Assembly: GCA_026982335.1 (NCBI GenBank)
Contig: JALSHH010000056.1
Span: forward strand, 52,968-116,967
DNA length: 64,000 nt
Source: Phycisphaerales bacterium
GTDB taxonomy: Bacteria; Planctomycetota; Phycisphaerae; Phycisphaerales; UBA1924
Direction of reading: 5' to 3'
The notes under the pieces are model-generated. The model was not told the origin of the DNA and did not search any database. It saw only the letters and a list, made by a program, of their open reading frames with translations. Positions 52,379 through 61,460 of this stretch are shown here, in pieces. Both the position numbers and the translations under genes were made by a program. The stretch's first letter is position 1. Each line of letters starts with the position of its first letter.

Positions 52379-53485
52379 ATGAGCATTCAACGCATCGGCA
52401 TCATCGGAGGCGGACAACTTGCACAGATGCTTGCGCATTCGGTCAAGCATTTAGGTGTTCAATGCACCGTGCTCGATCCGAATCGGGCGTGCTGCGCCCG
52501 TTCGCAGTGTGATCAGATTGTGGGCGACTACGACGATATCGAATCACTCAAACAACTTGCCCGGGGATCGGATGTGGTTACTTACGAGTTCGAGAATGTT
52601 TCCGCATCGGCAGCAGTGATCGAAGACATCGCCGAGATTCATCCCAGCACCAAAGCCCTCGCGGTTGCTCAAGATCGCCATATCGAGCGGCAGATGTTTC
52701 GTGATCTGGGAATCGCCATTCCGGAGTATGAGCCGATTGATGGGCTCGAGTCACTTGAGTCTGCTTTGCAATCTGTTGGTACCCCTGCGATCCTCAAAGC
52801 CCGCCGACTCGGATACGATGGCAAAGGACAAGTTCTCATCAATGACCCCGAGCATGGGGCCGACGCATTGAGCACCATTGGCGAGGTCCCTGCGATCCTC
52901 GATCAATTTGTCGCTTTTGAACGCGAGCTTTCGATCGTCGCAGCCCGCGATAAGGCGGGCAATATTGTGTTCTACCCATTGGCTGAGAATGTCCATCGCG
53001 GGGGGATCTTGCGTGTCTCCAAAGCCCCCGCCCGCGAAGTTTCCGAGGCGGTGGATATCCAGGCGCAAGATGCTGCTCGCAAGATACTCGAAAAGTTTGA
53101 CTATGTTGGCGTGCTGGCGGTCGAGTTTTTCCAGATCGGCAAGGGCAATGCTGCTCGGCTTGTTGCCAACGAAATCGCCCCGCGTGTCCACAACACTGGA
53201 CATTGGACCATTGAAGGAGCGCAGACGAGTCAGTTCGAGAACCACATGCGTGCGGTGATGGGGATGGAGCTGGGTTCAACCGATCCGATCGGACACAGCG
53301 CGATGGTCAACATCATTGGCAACGAGCCTCGCCCGGGCGCACTCGATGCGATGCCCGAAGCTTTCGTTCATATGTATGGCAAAGCTCCGAGGGCCGGACG
53401 AAAGATTGGGCATGTGACGCTCAATGCATCGAGTGCCGATGAACTCGATGCCCTCCTCGAACGCTTTACCCGTGTGGTGGGGTAG
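52379..53485 (+). CDS. purK: 5-(carboxyamino)imidazole ribonucleotide synthase PurK
   Basis: A 368-residue ATP-grasp enzyme: GIIGGGQLAQMLAHS, DVVTYEFENV, LKARRLGYDGKGQVLIND, FVAFERELSIVAARD, FYPLAENVHRGGILRVSKAP and NEIAPRVHNTGHWTIEGAQTSQFE with metal ligands. It carboxylates AIR with ATP and bicarbonate, supplying PurE. GAGGA about 11 bases before ATG 52379. Normal length; cotranscribed with purE. Confidence 0.95.
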   Translation: MSIQRIGIIGGGQLAQMLAHSVKHLGVQCTVLDPNRACCARSQCDQIVGDYDDIESLKQLARGSDVVTYEFENVSASAAVIEDIAEIHPSTKALAVAQDRHIERQMFRDLGIAIPEYEPIDGLESLESALQSVGTPAILKARRLGYDGKGQVLINDPEHGADALSTIGEVPAILDQFVAFERELSIVAARDKAGNIVFYPLAENVHRGGILRVSKAPAREVSEAVDIQAQDAARKILEKFDYVGVLAVEFFQIGKGNAARLVANEIAPRVHNTGHWTIEGAQTSQFENHMRAVMGMELGSTDPIGHSAMVNIIGNEPRPGALDAMPEAFVHMYGKAPRAGRKIGHVTLNASSADELDALLERFTRVVG

Positions 53486-53575
53486 AGGGCTTCTGCTTTT
53501 CTCGTTTCTGCTTTCCTTATAGGTGGGGGAGGGGAAGTGAGAAGGCCAGAGAAAGCGAGAAAAAGCGTGGATGCT

Positions 53576-54328
53576 TTACAGCAGGTTGTATTTGAAAATA
53601 CACCAGATCGCTTCGACTCCATCTTTCCATCCGATTTTCTTGCCTTCTTCGTAGGTCCGCCCTGCGTATGAGATCGGGACTTCATAAATGCGCAAAGGCC
53701 TCGGGCGCTCGGTGCCGGCATCAATGATTCGTGCTTTGGCAAGTTTGGCGATGAGTTCAGGCTCGACGCCAAAGCGGTTTTCGGTAATCTTGATGTCTTT
53801 GATCGCCTCACGGGTGAAGGCTTTGAACCCGCATTCGATGTCAGTGAGGTTCAGGTTGCTCATCATGTTGCTGACGAGTGTGATGATTCGGTTGGCGATC
53901 GAGTGCCAGTAGTAGAGCACGCGGTGGGTTTGCCCGAGGAATCGGGTGCCGATGACCGCGTCGGCCCGCCCGTCGAGGATGGGTGCCAAGACGGCGTTGT
54001 GCTCGCGTGGATCGTATTCAAGGTCCGCATCCTGAATGATGATTGCATCGGCACCGTCGTGGAGCGCCCGGAAGAACCCTTCTGCCAGTGCAGCGCCCTT
54101 GCCCAGATTGAGCGGCTGGTGGATCGAAACCGTGTTGTCATGATGTTCGACAAGCTCTTGGATGATCTGCTGCGTCCCATCGGTTGACCCGTCATCGACG
54201 AGGTAGATCGTGCGTCGGCATGGCGACCCATCGAGGGTGGTTGGCGGGGGAGTGGAGATGAGCCGATCGAAAAGAATTGGCAACAGTGCCTCTTCGTTAA
54301 AAACCGGGATGATGATTGCGATGTGCAT
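53576..54328 (-). CDS. Family 2 glycosyltransferase (dolichyl-phosphate-mannose synthase type)
   Basis: A 250-residue GT-A enzyme: IIIPVFNEEALLP, VDDGSTDGTQQIIQEL, NLGKGAALAEGF, IIQDADLEYDPREH with the metal-binding DAD, and FKAFTREAIKDI. It should move a sugar from a nucleotide donor to a polyprenyl phosphate or similar acceptor. There is no C-terminal membrane domain, so it is the soluble/peripheral class. ATG 54328 is chosen because the GT-A fold starts there; the longer frame is the shadow of mutY. Seven bases after mutY, last of a three-gene operon. It converges with purK. Confidence 0.88.
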   Translation of the reverse strand: MHIAIIIPVFNEEALLPILFDRLISTPPPTTLDGSPCRRTIYLVDDGSTDGTQQIIQELVEHHDNTVSIHQPLNLGKGAALAEGFFRALHDGADAIIIQDADLEYDPREHNAVLAPILDGRADAVIGTRFLGQTHRVLYYWHSIANRIITLVSNMMSNLNLTDIECGFKAFTREAIKDIKITENRFGVEPELIAKLAKARIIDAGTERPRPLRIYEVPISYAGRTYEEGKKIGWKDGVEAIWCIFKYNLL

Positions 54329-54335
54329 GGGTTGA

Positions 54336-55385
54336 TCATAGGGGTTCGATGAGCCCCGCAACAGCGAGCACCTTGCGCTGGGCGTTGGAGAGGGCGATTT
54401 GGTCGAGCGAATCGAGCGTCCGATAGGCTTGGTTTGGGCCCATTTCGATAGAATCTGCGCGATAGACCGCAAACTCGACGATCCGGTGGGTGGTGATGTG
54501 TGTAAAAGTCCCTGTGGGTTTGATCGTGTCGGCGTCGACGCTGAGGTCGGTTGTGATCTCCTCAGGGGTTGGTTGGCGATCGTCGCGCTCGATGGTTGGT
54601 ACCTGATACATACTCGCCCACATTCCCGATACTGGGCGCTGCTCGACGAGCACCGATCGGTTTTGGATTGAGACAATGCTGGCACAATACATCGGTTTTT
54701 GCTTGGCGCGTGGTTTGGGCAGGGGGATCGACTCGGTTGTGCCAGCTTCGAAGCTCTGGCAGTGCGATCGGATGGGGCATTGGGGGCATTGAATGTTCTT
54801 GGGTGTGCAGATCGTCGCGCCCAGTTCCATCATCGCTTCGTTGAAAATTGCGGGATTGGTTGCTGATTTGACAAGTTCACCCGCCCGGCGCCAGGACCAT
54901 TTGATGGTGTGGTTGTCGGTCTGGGGTTCAGGCTTGTTGTGCACTCGGAGCAGCACGCGGGTGATATTGCCATCGACGATCGGTTCGCGTTGCCCAAAGA
55001 CCAGCGAAGCGATTGCTCCAGCGGTATAGCGCCCGATCCCAGGGAGGTTTTGGAGCGACTGGGCCGAGTCAGGGACGGTTCCATCGTGGTGTTCGACAAT
55101 GGCCTGGGCACATGCATGGAGCATCCTCGCCCGGCGGTAATATCCGAGCCCGGCCCATGCTGCGAGGACTTCATCTTCATGGGCTTGGGCGAGGGCTTCG
55201 ACGGTGGGGAATCGATCGAGGAAAGGCTGATACTTTTCGAGCACCCGCGCGACTTGGGTTTGCTGGAGCATGAACTCAGAGACGAGGGCGCAGTAGGGGA
55301 TTCGATGATCGAGTCTCCAGGGCAGATCGCGGGCGTTGGCTTTGAACCAGGTTTCGAGCGAGTTGGTCAGGGCAGCGTCGCTCAA
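54336..55385 (-). CDS. mutY: A/G-specific adenine glycosylase MutY
   Basis: A 349-residue base-excision repair enzyme. Catalytic Glu37 (VSEFMLQQTQV) and Asp138 (PIVDGNITRV) stand at the E. coli MutY positions; the helix-hairpin-helix is LPGIGRYTAGAIASLVFG, and the [4Fe-4S] loop is complete (Cys193, 200, 203, 209). The NUDIX-like C-terminal domain follows (SVLVEQRPVSGMWASMYQVP). It removes adenine opposite 8-oxoguanine. It overlaps the upstream Nfu-domain gene by four bases and the glycosyltransferase starts seven bases after it. Confidence 0.95.
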   Translation of the reverse strand: MSDAALTNSLETWFKANARDLPWRLDHRIPYCALVSEFMLQQTQVARVLEKYQPFLDRFPTVEALAQAHEDEVLAAWAGLGYYRRARMLHACAQAIVEHHDGTVPDSAQSLQNLPGIGRYTAGAIASLVFGQREPIVDGNITRVLLRVHNKPEPQTDNHTIKWSWRRAGELVKSATNPAIFNEAMMELGATICTPKNIQCPQCPIRSHCQSFEAGTTESIPLPKPRAKQKPMYCASIVSIQNRSVLVEQRPVSGMWASMYQVPTIERDDRQPTPEEITTDLSVDADTIKPTGTFTHITTHRIVEFAVYRADSIEMGPNQAYRTLDSLDQIALSNAQRKVLAVAGLIEPL

Positions 55386-55648
55386 ATTTCAATCTCGGCA
55401 AGGGTTATTTTGAGGGTTTGGAGGATCGGTTTCCAGTTTGCTCCCGGCGCGATGCACACGGAAATGAACCCGGTATGAATCAGTACATTGGTGATTCCTT
55501 CGATCGCGAAGATTGCTCGTCCGATCGGGTCAGTGTCAGCGTCATCAGCATTGAAGTACGATCGGATCGAACCAGGCGAAGGATCAACAATCAATTTTCG
55601 CGCATAGGGGTTGGGAGTGGGCTCGACTTTGATGATGGTATAAGGCAT
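55382..55648 (-). CDS. Nfu/NifU N-terminal domain protein without the cluster-binding domain
   Basis: An 88-residue protein that matches only the Nfu N-terminal domain: VEPTPNPYARKLIVDP, DPIGRAIFAIEGITNVLIHTGFISV and a final tryptophan region (NWKPILQTLK). The C-terminal NifU domain with CxxC is absent, so it has no cluster-binding cysteine pair (one Cys only). Its stop overlaps the mutY start (ATGA), so translation is coupled to an iron-sulfur enzyme. It may help deliver or load clusters, by inference. ATG 55648 gives the right domain start; the longer frame to 55780 overlaps the divergent cdaA gene. Confidence 0.8.
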   Translation of the reverse strand: MPYTIIKVEPTPNPYARKLIVDPSPGSIRSYFNADDADTDPIGRAIFAIEGITNVLIHTGFISVCIAPGANWKPILQTLKITLAEIEI

Positions 55649-55745
55649 ATTGATCCGGTTTGGGTGGCAGATTCCATGCAGAATGTACGATAAACGGTTA
55701 GAATCATCAGCAATTACGCACGAAGCGACCAGTAAGGATAGCAAT

Positions 55746-56717
55746 TTGGGATCATCGGAACGATTCAATGACCTGCTCAATCGGCTCGGCTCCTACTCAT
55801 GGTGGGAGGTCGCGGTCGAAATTATATTGATCTGGTTCGTGGTGTTCGCGGTTTTTCGGTTCGTGCAAGGCACCAGAGCGGCCCGGGCGCTCAAAGGTCT
55901 TCTCTTTATCCTCATCGTGGGCACCCTCTTTGTTCGGTTCCTTGGCGACGATGTTTTCTCACGCATTGCCTACCTCTATGACCGGATGCTCGCGGTCATT
56001 GCCATCGCACTGGTGGTCATCTTTCAGCCTGAGCTTCGTCGGGCACTGATTCGGCTTGGTGAGACCCGTTTTTTTCATGGTGGGTACGAAGGGGCTTCCA
56101 AAATCGCTGCCGAACTTGCCCCGGCGTGTGGGTTTCTCTCAAAGGCGCGATTTGGTGCCATCATCGTGATCGAACGACGAGTTGGGCTCAAAGCGTTGAT
56201 TGAAGGCGGGACGGTGCTCAATGCAGCCCTGACCGCTCAGCTTACTCAGACTATTTTTCATCCCGGTTCAGCGCTCCACGATTTGGCGGTGGTTGTTCGA
56301 GGCGACAAAATTCACTCCGCAGGGGTTCAGCTTCCCATGGCGGGACCTTCCGAAGTGCCAGACCCGTCGCTGGGGTCGAGGCATCGGGCAGCGATTGGGG
56401 TAACCAAGGATTCCGATGCGCTGGTGATTGTGGTTTCTGAAGAGACTGGGGATATCCGGATTGCTCAGCGCGGGGTGCTTTCGTCGCCGATCGACCCCAA
56501 TGAGCTCGAGTCAGTGCTCAATGAAGAGCTCGGCCATCAGCCTCCGCCGGTGATTGAGTCTTCGGGCGAGCACGCCGAATCAGTGGAGGGCGACCGGAAG
56601 AGTGGGTTTGCGGACGATCAAGAGGCTGCGACCCAGACCGAAGTGTCTCCCGAGGAGTCGTTGATGACCAGCGAGGTGATTCCTGAGCCTGGCGGCGAGA
56701 AAGGGACTTCCTCATGA
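55746..56717 (+). CDS. cdaA: CdaA-type diadenylate cyclase with altered DGA motif
   Basis: A 323-residue membrane protein: three N-terminal helices (VAVEIILIWFVVFAVFRF, GLLFILIVGTLFVRFL, MLAVIAIALVVIF), QPELRRALIRLGE, then the DisA_N domain with FGAIIVIERRVGL, FHPGSALHDLAVVV and LGSRHRAAIGVTKDSDALVIVVSEETGDI. It should make c-di-AMP from two ATP. RHR is intact, but the usual DGA is DLA (Leu at 56283-56285). A 75-residue acidic C-terminal tail follows. I choose TTG 55746 with AAGGA seven bases before it; ATG 55683 is an alternative. It overlaps the YbbR gene by four bases. Confidence 0.88.
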   Translation: MGSSERFNDLLNRLGSYSWWEVAVEIILIWFVVFAVFRFVQGTRAARALKGLLFILIVGTLFVRFLGDDVFSRIAYLYDRMLAVIAIALVVIFQPELRRALIRLGETRFFHGGYEGASKIAAELAPACGFLSKARFGAIIVIERRVGLKALIEGGTVLNAALTAQLTQTIFHPGSALHDLAVVVRGDKIHSAGVQLPMAGPSEVPDPSLGSRHRAAIGVTKDSDALVIVVSEETGDIRIAQRGVLSSPIDPNELESVLNEELGHQPPPVIESSGEHAESVEGDRKSGFADDQEAATQTEVSPEESLMTSEVIPEPGGEKGTSS

Positions 56718-57844
56718 TGAATGAGCAACGAACATTCTTTGGTCGCCTCCGCACATTTGTGATTGTTACGCTCATTACGGTGATGGTGTGGCTTTTGGCC
56801 GAGTCGCGGATGGTGCAGACGCGCACGCTCGAAGCGCAGGTGGTGCTGACTTCGGTCCATCAGGTTGGCGAGGGTTCGAGCGAGCAGGCTTTGGTGGTTC
56901 GTCAAAGGGCCAAGCGGCCCGGCGGGGAGGATCAGGTGCGCATTGCCACGATTCAGGCCGAAGGTTCTGCTGCGGGGCTTGATCGTTTTGTGCGGGTGCT
57001 TGAGAATCGCATCGAGTTGCGTATCGGGCGTGAGATTCCTGCTGAGCTTGGTATTCACACGCTTGATTTGCGTGCGATTCTTCGTCAGTCGCCTGCGATG
57101 AATGTGCATGGGGTGATTATTACGGAGGTCTCGCCCGAGACGATTACCGTTGAGGTCGATGAGTTGGTGACGCGTGAGTTTCGTTTGCGGGTCGATATGC
57201 CTGTCGGTGTTGAGCTCGACGGGGTGCCTCGGACTGATCCGGCGATGATTCGGGTGCGAGCTCCTTCGAGTGTACTCTTGCGGGTTGAGTCGAATCAGGC
57301 GCATGTTCGGATTGATCCGAGCAAGGTTGCCCAGCTTTCACCTGGGCGACTTGAGACGATCCCGGGGGTGGCGGTGGAGCTTCCGGGGATTGATGGGCAA
57401 GATTGGCAAACCCAGATCGAACCTAGGCAGGTGGATGTTTTTGTGACACTCCGTACACTTGCCGAAAACTACACCATTGATCGGCTGCCAGTGCAGGTAC
57501 TGATGGCTCCGGGTGAGATCGGGCGCTGGCGAATTAAGATTGATGAAGCAGATAAGGACCTGATCAATACGATGGTTGTTGGTCCGGCACAGGCGATTGA
57601 GTTGCTCAAGGCGGGGGAAGTGGTACCTCAGGCGTTTGTGACACTGACCTTTGAAGACCTTGAACGCCAGATCCGGTCCAAGCCTGCCCAGATTCTTGGG
57701 TTGCCTTCCCAGTGCCGGGTCGTGAGCCCGGAGGCAATGGTCAATTTGACCATTTCGCCGATCGAGTTATCCGCTTTGGAGCCTGTCGAGTCAGCCGTAC
57801 CGAATCCGTCCCTGTCTGCCGAGGGCAGTGGGGCGGGTCAATAA
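56714..57844 (+). CDS. YbbR-domain protein (CdaR-like regulator of the cyclase)
   Basis: A 376-residue protein with one N-terminal helix (LRTFVIVTLITVMVWLLAE) and about three extracytoplasmic YbbR-like beta domains (for example VSPETITVEVDELVTREF, DPAMIRVRAPSSVLLRV, VVSPEAMVNLTISP). CdaR proteins of this kind follow cdaA in many bacteria and modulate its activity. The start overlaps the cdaA stop (ATGA), so they are translationally coupled. glmM, usual third partner, is missing; atpA comes next. The N-terminal YbbR copy is more divergent than the other two. Confidence 0.83.
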   Translation: MMNEQRTFFGRLRTFVIVTLITVMVWLLAESRMVQTRTLEAQVVLTSVHQVGEGSSEQALVVRQRAKRPGGEDQVRIATIQAEGSAAGLDRFVRVLENRIELRIGREIPAELGIHTLDLRAILRQSPAMNVHGVIITEVSPETITVEVDELVTREFRLRVDMPVGVELDGVPRTDPAMIRVRAPSSVLLRVESNQAHVRIDPSKVAQLSPGRLETIPGVAVELPGIDGQDWQTQIEPRQVDVFVTLRTLAENYTIDRLPVQVLMAPGEIGRWRIKIDEADKDLINTMVVGPAQAIELLKAGEVVPQAFVTLTFEDLERQIRSKPAQILGLPSQCRVVSPEAMVNLTISPIELSALEPVESAVPNPSLSAEGSGAGQ

Positions 57845-58019
57845 TTTCAGCAATGGGTAATTGCAAGACTTCCGCCTCGAACCGACCTACCCTTTTCTCC
57901 CTCATAGTTCAGGGCCCCGCCCCGATCTTGAGGCTGTACTGAACCTTATTTCACGCACCGCACGATCATCGAGCACACATCAGTCGCGTGCCGAGTTGGA
58001 CCACGCAGGAGAGCTTCCC

Positions 58020-59594
58020 GTGAAGATCAAGACCGACGAAATCGTTTCCGTTATCAAACAAGAAATCGAAAACTTCTCTTCCGAACTCGAAATCTCCGAG
58101 GTCGGTCGCGTGGTTGAAGTCGGCGACGGAATCGCCCGCATCTACGGGCTTTCCAAAGCGATGGCGGGCGAACTCATCGAGTTCGAATCATCTGAAGGCA
58201 CGGTCATGGGTCAGGTGATGAACCTTGAGGAGGATACTGTCGGTGCCATCATCTATGGCAACTTCTTGGCAGTAAAAGAAGGTGATACCGTCAAAGCCAC
58301 CGGTAAACTGCTCGAAGTGCCGGTTGGCGAAGCAATGCTTGGGCGGGTGGTTGACCCATTGGGTAAACCTGTCGATGGGGGGCCGGCGTTAGGTCATACT
58401 GAGACAGCACAGGTTGACATCATTGCGCCCGGTATCGCTGCTCGCCAGCCGGTGCATGAGCCGTTGCAGACCGGGATTAAGGCAATCGATGCGATGATTC
58501 CTGTGGGGCGCGGTCAGCGTGAATTGATTATTGGTGACCGCAAGACGGGTAAGACTGCGGTTGCCATTGATGCAATTATCAATCAGAAACAATATTGGGG
58601 CACGGATGATGCGGTGGTTTGTATTTATGTGGCGGTTGGTCAGAAAGAATCAACGGTGGCCGGTGTTGTTCAGACGCTTCGCGATGCAGGTGCGATGGAT
58701 TACACTATTGTTGTCAGTGCTGGATCGTCAGATCCTGCTCCAATGCAGTACATCGCGCCGTATTCGGGGACTGCGATGGGTGAGCACTTTATGTGGTCAG
58801 GTAAAGAAAAGGGCAAGACCCTTTCGAGTGGCGCAAAGTATCCAAAGCATGTCCTGTGTGTCTACGACGATCTGTCCAAACAGGCGGTCGCTTATCGCCA
58901 GCTTTCGCTTTTGTTGCGTCGTCCTCCAGGACGCGAGGCGTTTCCAGGTGATGTGTTCTACCTCCATAGCCGACTTCTTGAGCGGTCGACCAAGCTCTCT
59001 GATGAGCATGGTGCGGGTTCGCTGACTGCCTTGCCAATCATTGAAACCCAGGAAGGGGATGTGTCGGCCTATATTCCAACCAATGTGATCTCGATCACCG
59101 ACGGGCAAATTTACCTTGAGCCTGAACTCTTCTTCTCGGGCGTTCGCCCTGCGATTAATGTCGGTATCTCGGTTTCTCGCGTGGGCGGTGCGGCTCAGGT
59201 CAAAGCCATGAAGAAGATCGCAGGTTCGTTGCGTCTGGATCTCGCGGCGTATCGTGAACTCGAAGCGTTTGCTCAGTTGGGTACAGATCTCGACAAGGCG
59301 ACACAGGCCCAGCTCGATCGCGGTGCGCGAATGGTTGAGTTATTGAAGCAGCCTCAGTATGTGCCTCAGAATGTGACGAACCAGATCATCTCGATTTATG
59401 CTGGCACCAAGGGGTTCTTGGATACTGTCGAGTTGACAAAGGTTGATGCGTTCGAGAAAGCGATGCACGAATACTTCCAGACTTCCGCGAAGAGCGTGTG
59501 GGATGCGATCAACGAAGCCAAGGCGATCGATGATGAAATCGAAGGGCAGCTCGTCGAAGCGCTGAACAATTTCAAAGCGGGTTGGAACGGGTAA
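58020..59594 (+). CDS. atpA: F1F0 ATP synthase alpha subunit, not in an atp operon
   Basis: A 524-residue alpha subunit: N-terminal [22 protein letters not shown]-loop [18 protein letters not shown] (Lys where many have Gln), [55 protein letters not shown] and [18 protein letters not shown] 58020 with GGAG upstream fits the family N-terminus; the frame from 57861 adds non-homologous sequence. A strong terminator follows. Neither atpH, atpG, atpD nor any other atp gene is nearby, so this gene is detached from the usual cluster and lies behind cdaA-cdaR. Confidence 0.95.
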   Translation: MKIKTDEIVSVIKQEIENFSSELEISEVGRVVEVGDGIARIYGLSKAMAGELIEFESSEGTVMGQVMNLEEDTVGAIIYGNFLAVKEGDTVKATGKLLEVPVGEAMLGRVVDPLGKPVDGGPALGHTETAQVDIIAPGIAARQPVHEPLQTGIKAIDAMIPVGRGQRELIIGDRKTGKTAVAIDAIINQKQYWGTDDAVVCIYVAVGQKESTVAGVVQTLRDAGAMDYTIVVSAGSSDPAPMQYIAPYSGTAMGEHFMWSGKEKGKTLSSGAKYPKHVLCVYDDLSKQAVAYRQLSLLLRRPPGREAFPGDVFYLHSRLLERSTKLSDEHGAGSLTALPIIETQEGDVSAYIPTNVISITDGQIYLEPELFFSGVRPAINVGISVSRVGGAAQVKAMKKIAGSLRLDLAAYRELEAFAQLGTDLDKATQAQLDRGARMVELLKQPQYVPQNVTNQIISIYAGTKGFLDTVELTKVDAFEKAMHEYFQTSAKSVWDAINEAKAIDDEIEGQLVEALNNFKAGWNG

Positions 59595-59624
59595 CGAACT
59601 GATCGTTTATGATGACCGATGTAT

Positions 59625-59650
59625 AGCCGTCCTTCGAGGGGCGGTTTTTT
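59625..59650 (+). terminator. Rho-independent terminator of atpA
   Basis: CCGTCC pairs with GGGCGG (one G-T pair) around TTCGAG, followed by six T residues, 31 bases after the atpA stop. Confidence 0.85.
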
Positions 59651-59729
59651 ATTCATCGAGATTCTCTTCCGAGTTGAGTTGCTTGGATATTTTGAGAAAT
59701 TTCGCAGATTGCGCCTGTACCCGTTTCTG

Positions 59730-59878
59730 TACCAGCTTGAAGGTGAATCTTCGATTTTCATCTTTAAGTTGTTTGAGCCGCCGTACCTGGGGACACTCGT
59801 TCCGGTCAATTTCTTCTGTCATCGGTAGAAAACCTGCTCGCTGATTCCCATTTTCCTGCAAACCTCACGAACTGATTC
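59730..59878 (-). pseudogene. Remnant of an IS3-family OrfA transposase
   Basis: Read on the minus strand from 59878 the frame gives ESVREVCRKMGISEQVFYR, the helix-turn-helix of IS3-type OrfA, then a stop TGA exactly where the family has Trp (TGG in FYRW). A few bases later, in another frame, comes VRRLKQLKDENRR, the leucine-zipper start that follows in intact OrfA (RRLKQLEDENRR type). So one nonsense change and at least one frameshift separate conserved blocks. No OrfB, inverted repeats or target duplication are visible. The element is decayed, old and immobile. Confidence 0.75.
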
Positions 59879-59943
59879 TCCAAACAAAGATCAAATTGTC
59901 GCATGAATTCTCATGTGACATTTGGACCAGGATTCAGGTTTAA

Positions 59944-60450
59944 GGGGACTGCTCCGGTGGCATCGTAATAAGAGATGGCCAACTTACGGCAACCGGCTCG
60001 GGAAGCGCACGAAACGCCGACTACTCCATCATCGATCAATGGGGCGATTCTATGCTGGGCACCGGGTTTTACGGGTTCGATCCACTCTTTGTTGATCTGT
60101 CGGGGTTTGATGATTCGTTGCTTCCTGGATCATCTGCAATTGATATGGGAGAGGGTGCTGCACTCCCAACGGATTTCATGGATACTGCTGAGTTGCTCCT
60201 TCTTGATTTTGCTGGGCTTGATCGTTTCTTTGATGATCCCGATACAGTTGATACGGGCCCGTCGGATCCTCCAGTCGTTGATACAGGCGCCTTTGAGTTT
60301 CAGCCGATCGATAGCTCCTGTCTTGCAGACTTGACCGGTGATGGCACGCTCAATTTCTTCGACATCTCGGCCTTTCTCGGAGCCTTCGCTGTCCAAGGTA
60401 CCCATAATGGGTGGGGGCACGCGGATAAGATCATGATGAGGATGAATTGA
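59944..60450 (+). pseudogene. Truncated secreted protein with half a GC-type dockerin
   Basis: An open frame without a usable start reads GIVIRDGQLTATGSGSARNA, then ends of a beta-helix type (FYGFDPLFVDLSGFDD, LLPGSSAIDMGEGA), and LADLTGDGTLNFFDISAFLGAF, the first calcium-loop half of the dockerin seen in the two intact genes downstream. The second half and the closing GCP are missing; the frame runs on into unrelated residues. Neither the N-terminus nor a signal peptide is present (a stop precedes at 59941). It is the 3' remnant of a secreted anchor-Q/beta-helix protein, probably left by rearrangement near the dead IS. Confidence 0.68.
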
Positions 60451-60521
60451 GGATGAATGAGCAAAAATCGGGGTGATTTTGAGCAGTGCCGTGATACACT
60501 CAGTGCAGCAGAAGGAGTGGC

Positions 60522-60959
60522 ATGATGAAACAGATCAAACGCTTACATGCAGGGACATTGGTTCTTTTCCCCGCCTTGGCATTGGCTGTGTCGTCCGCTT
60601 TGGCTGGGCCCAGTGGTGGGTCTTTTGCGATTCCGTGGTACACCATCGACAGCGGAGGGACCTCTTCGGCCATTGGTGGTTCATTCGAGCTCGCAGGGAC
60701 CATTGGACAACCCGATGCCGGGGCAACCATGATTGGCGGGAGTTTCTCGCTCTCCGGTGGGTTCTGGGCGGGTGTGAATAGTGCCCCGCCGTGTGCTCCG
60801 GATTTGACCGGCGATGGGGTGCTCAACTTCTTTGATATCAGTGCCTTCCTCGCAGCATTCAGTGCGATGGATCCGGTTGCCGACTTCAACAATGATGGCA
60901 CATTTAACTTCTTCGATATCAGTGCCTTCCTCACCGCTTTCAGCGCCGGATGCCCATAA
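60522..60959 (+). CDS. Small secreted GC-type dockerin protein
   Basis: A 145-residue protein with signal peptide (LVLFPALALAVSSALA), a short Gly/Ser-rich beta domain (about 30-90: IDSGGTSSAIGGSFELAG and IGGSFSLSGGFWAG), and a C-terminal dockerin of two calcium loops, DLTGDGVLNFFDISAFLAAF and DFNNDGTFNFFDISAFLTAF, ending AGCP. Such GC-type dockerin tails occur in Phycisphaerae secreted proteins and are thought to anchor them. AGGAG precedes two ATG codons (60522, 60525). The IGGSFSLSGGFW type repeat occurs in many planctomycete exported proteins. Role unknown. Confidence 0.8.
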   Translation: MMKQIKRLHAGTLVLFPALALAVSSALAGPSGGSFAIPWYTIDSGGTSSAIGGSFELAGTIGQPDAGATMIGGSFSLSGGFWAGVNSAPPCAPDLTGDGVLNFFDISAFLAAFSAMDPVADFNNDGTFNFFDISAFLTAFSAGCP

Positions 60960-61460
60960 GCCGGATGCCCCCATGAAGGAGCTCCTCATTGTCTGTTCCT
61001 GAGCGGTCCAAAGAGGGCCGAAGCCACCACTTCTTTTGAAAGGTGTTTGGTCGGGTTGGGCGGAGTATGCCTTTGCGTCACTCTCTCGCTGGGGAGGAGG
61101 TCTGTTTCGTTGTTTTGTCCGGATTTGGTGGATAGGGTGAAAATTTGGTGATCCTGCAGGTTTTATCGAACCGGACCGGTGTTTGATCCGGATCGGTGTG
61201 TGTCCGTTTGTAGATATGGCGACGGAGCCTTGCCAATTGTGCCGATGTGTGCGTTGGTTTTGCTCGGGTCTGTGCACAGCGGCACCGGCGCAGTTGTACG
61301 CAGGCCTGTCTCTCTGGTCTGCAGCGTGGCGGGCTTGGGATGGGTCTTCATCTCCAAGGAAAATCAAACCCAGCAGGTCTTGCTGGTGTTCTGGGCGCAC
61401 GCTCGGAAGATGGTTTGGAAAACAGTTTGGAAAATATTCAGTGAACGAGGAGAACACAAG
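60960..61460. other. Intergenic region upstream of the metalloprotease
   Basis: About 500 bases without a convincing gene. A frame open from 61179 runs into the metalloprotease but has no signal peptide or ribosome site. Seen here: ACCGGACCGGT (61170-61180) followed by GATCCGGATC (61186-61195), two adjacent palindromes, and two GTTTGGAAAA copies near 61414 and 61426. The region probably holds a promoter and long leader. No terminator is evident after the dockerin gene. Confidence 0.55.

Noticed and set aside
53486..53575. Inverted repeat between purK and the glycosyltransferase as a terminator
   Set aside because: The pyrimidine- and purine-rich arms pair only with bulges and there is no T-run; too weak to annotate.
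58500..58560. AtpA P-loop GDRKTGKT as an anomaly
   Set aside because: Lys at this place is, from memory, also found in actinobacterial AtpA, so it is not exceptional.
59619..59828. 69-residue plus-strand frame after atpA
   Set aside because: It overlaps the terminator and runs antisense to the IS3 orfA remnant; no coding character of its own.
61179..61460. Upstream extension of the metalloprotease
   Set aside because: It would bury the signal peptide, and a well-placed AGGAG precedes the ATG at 61461.
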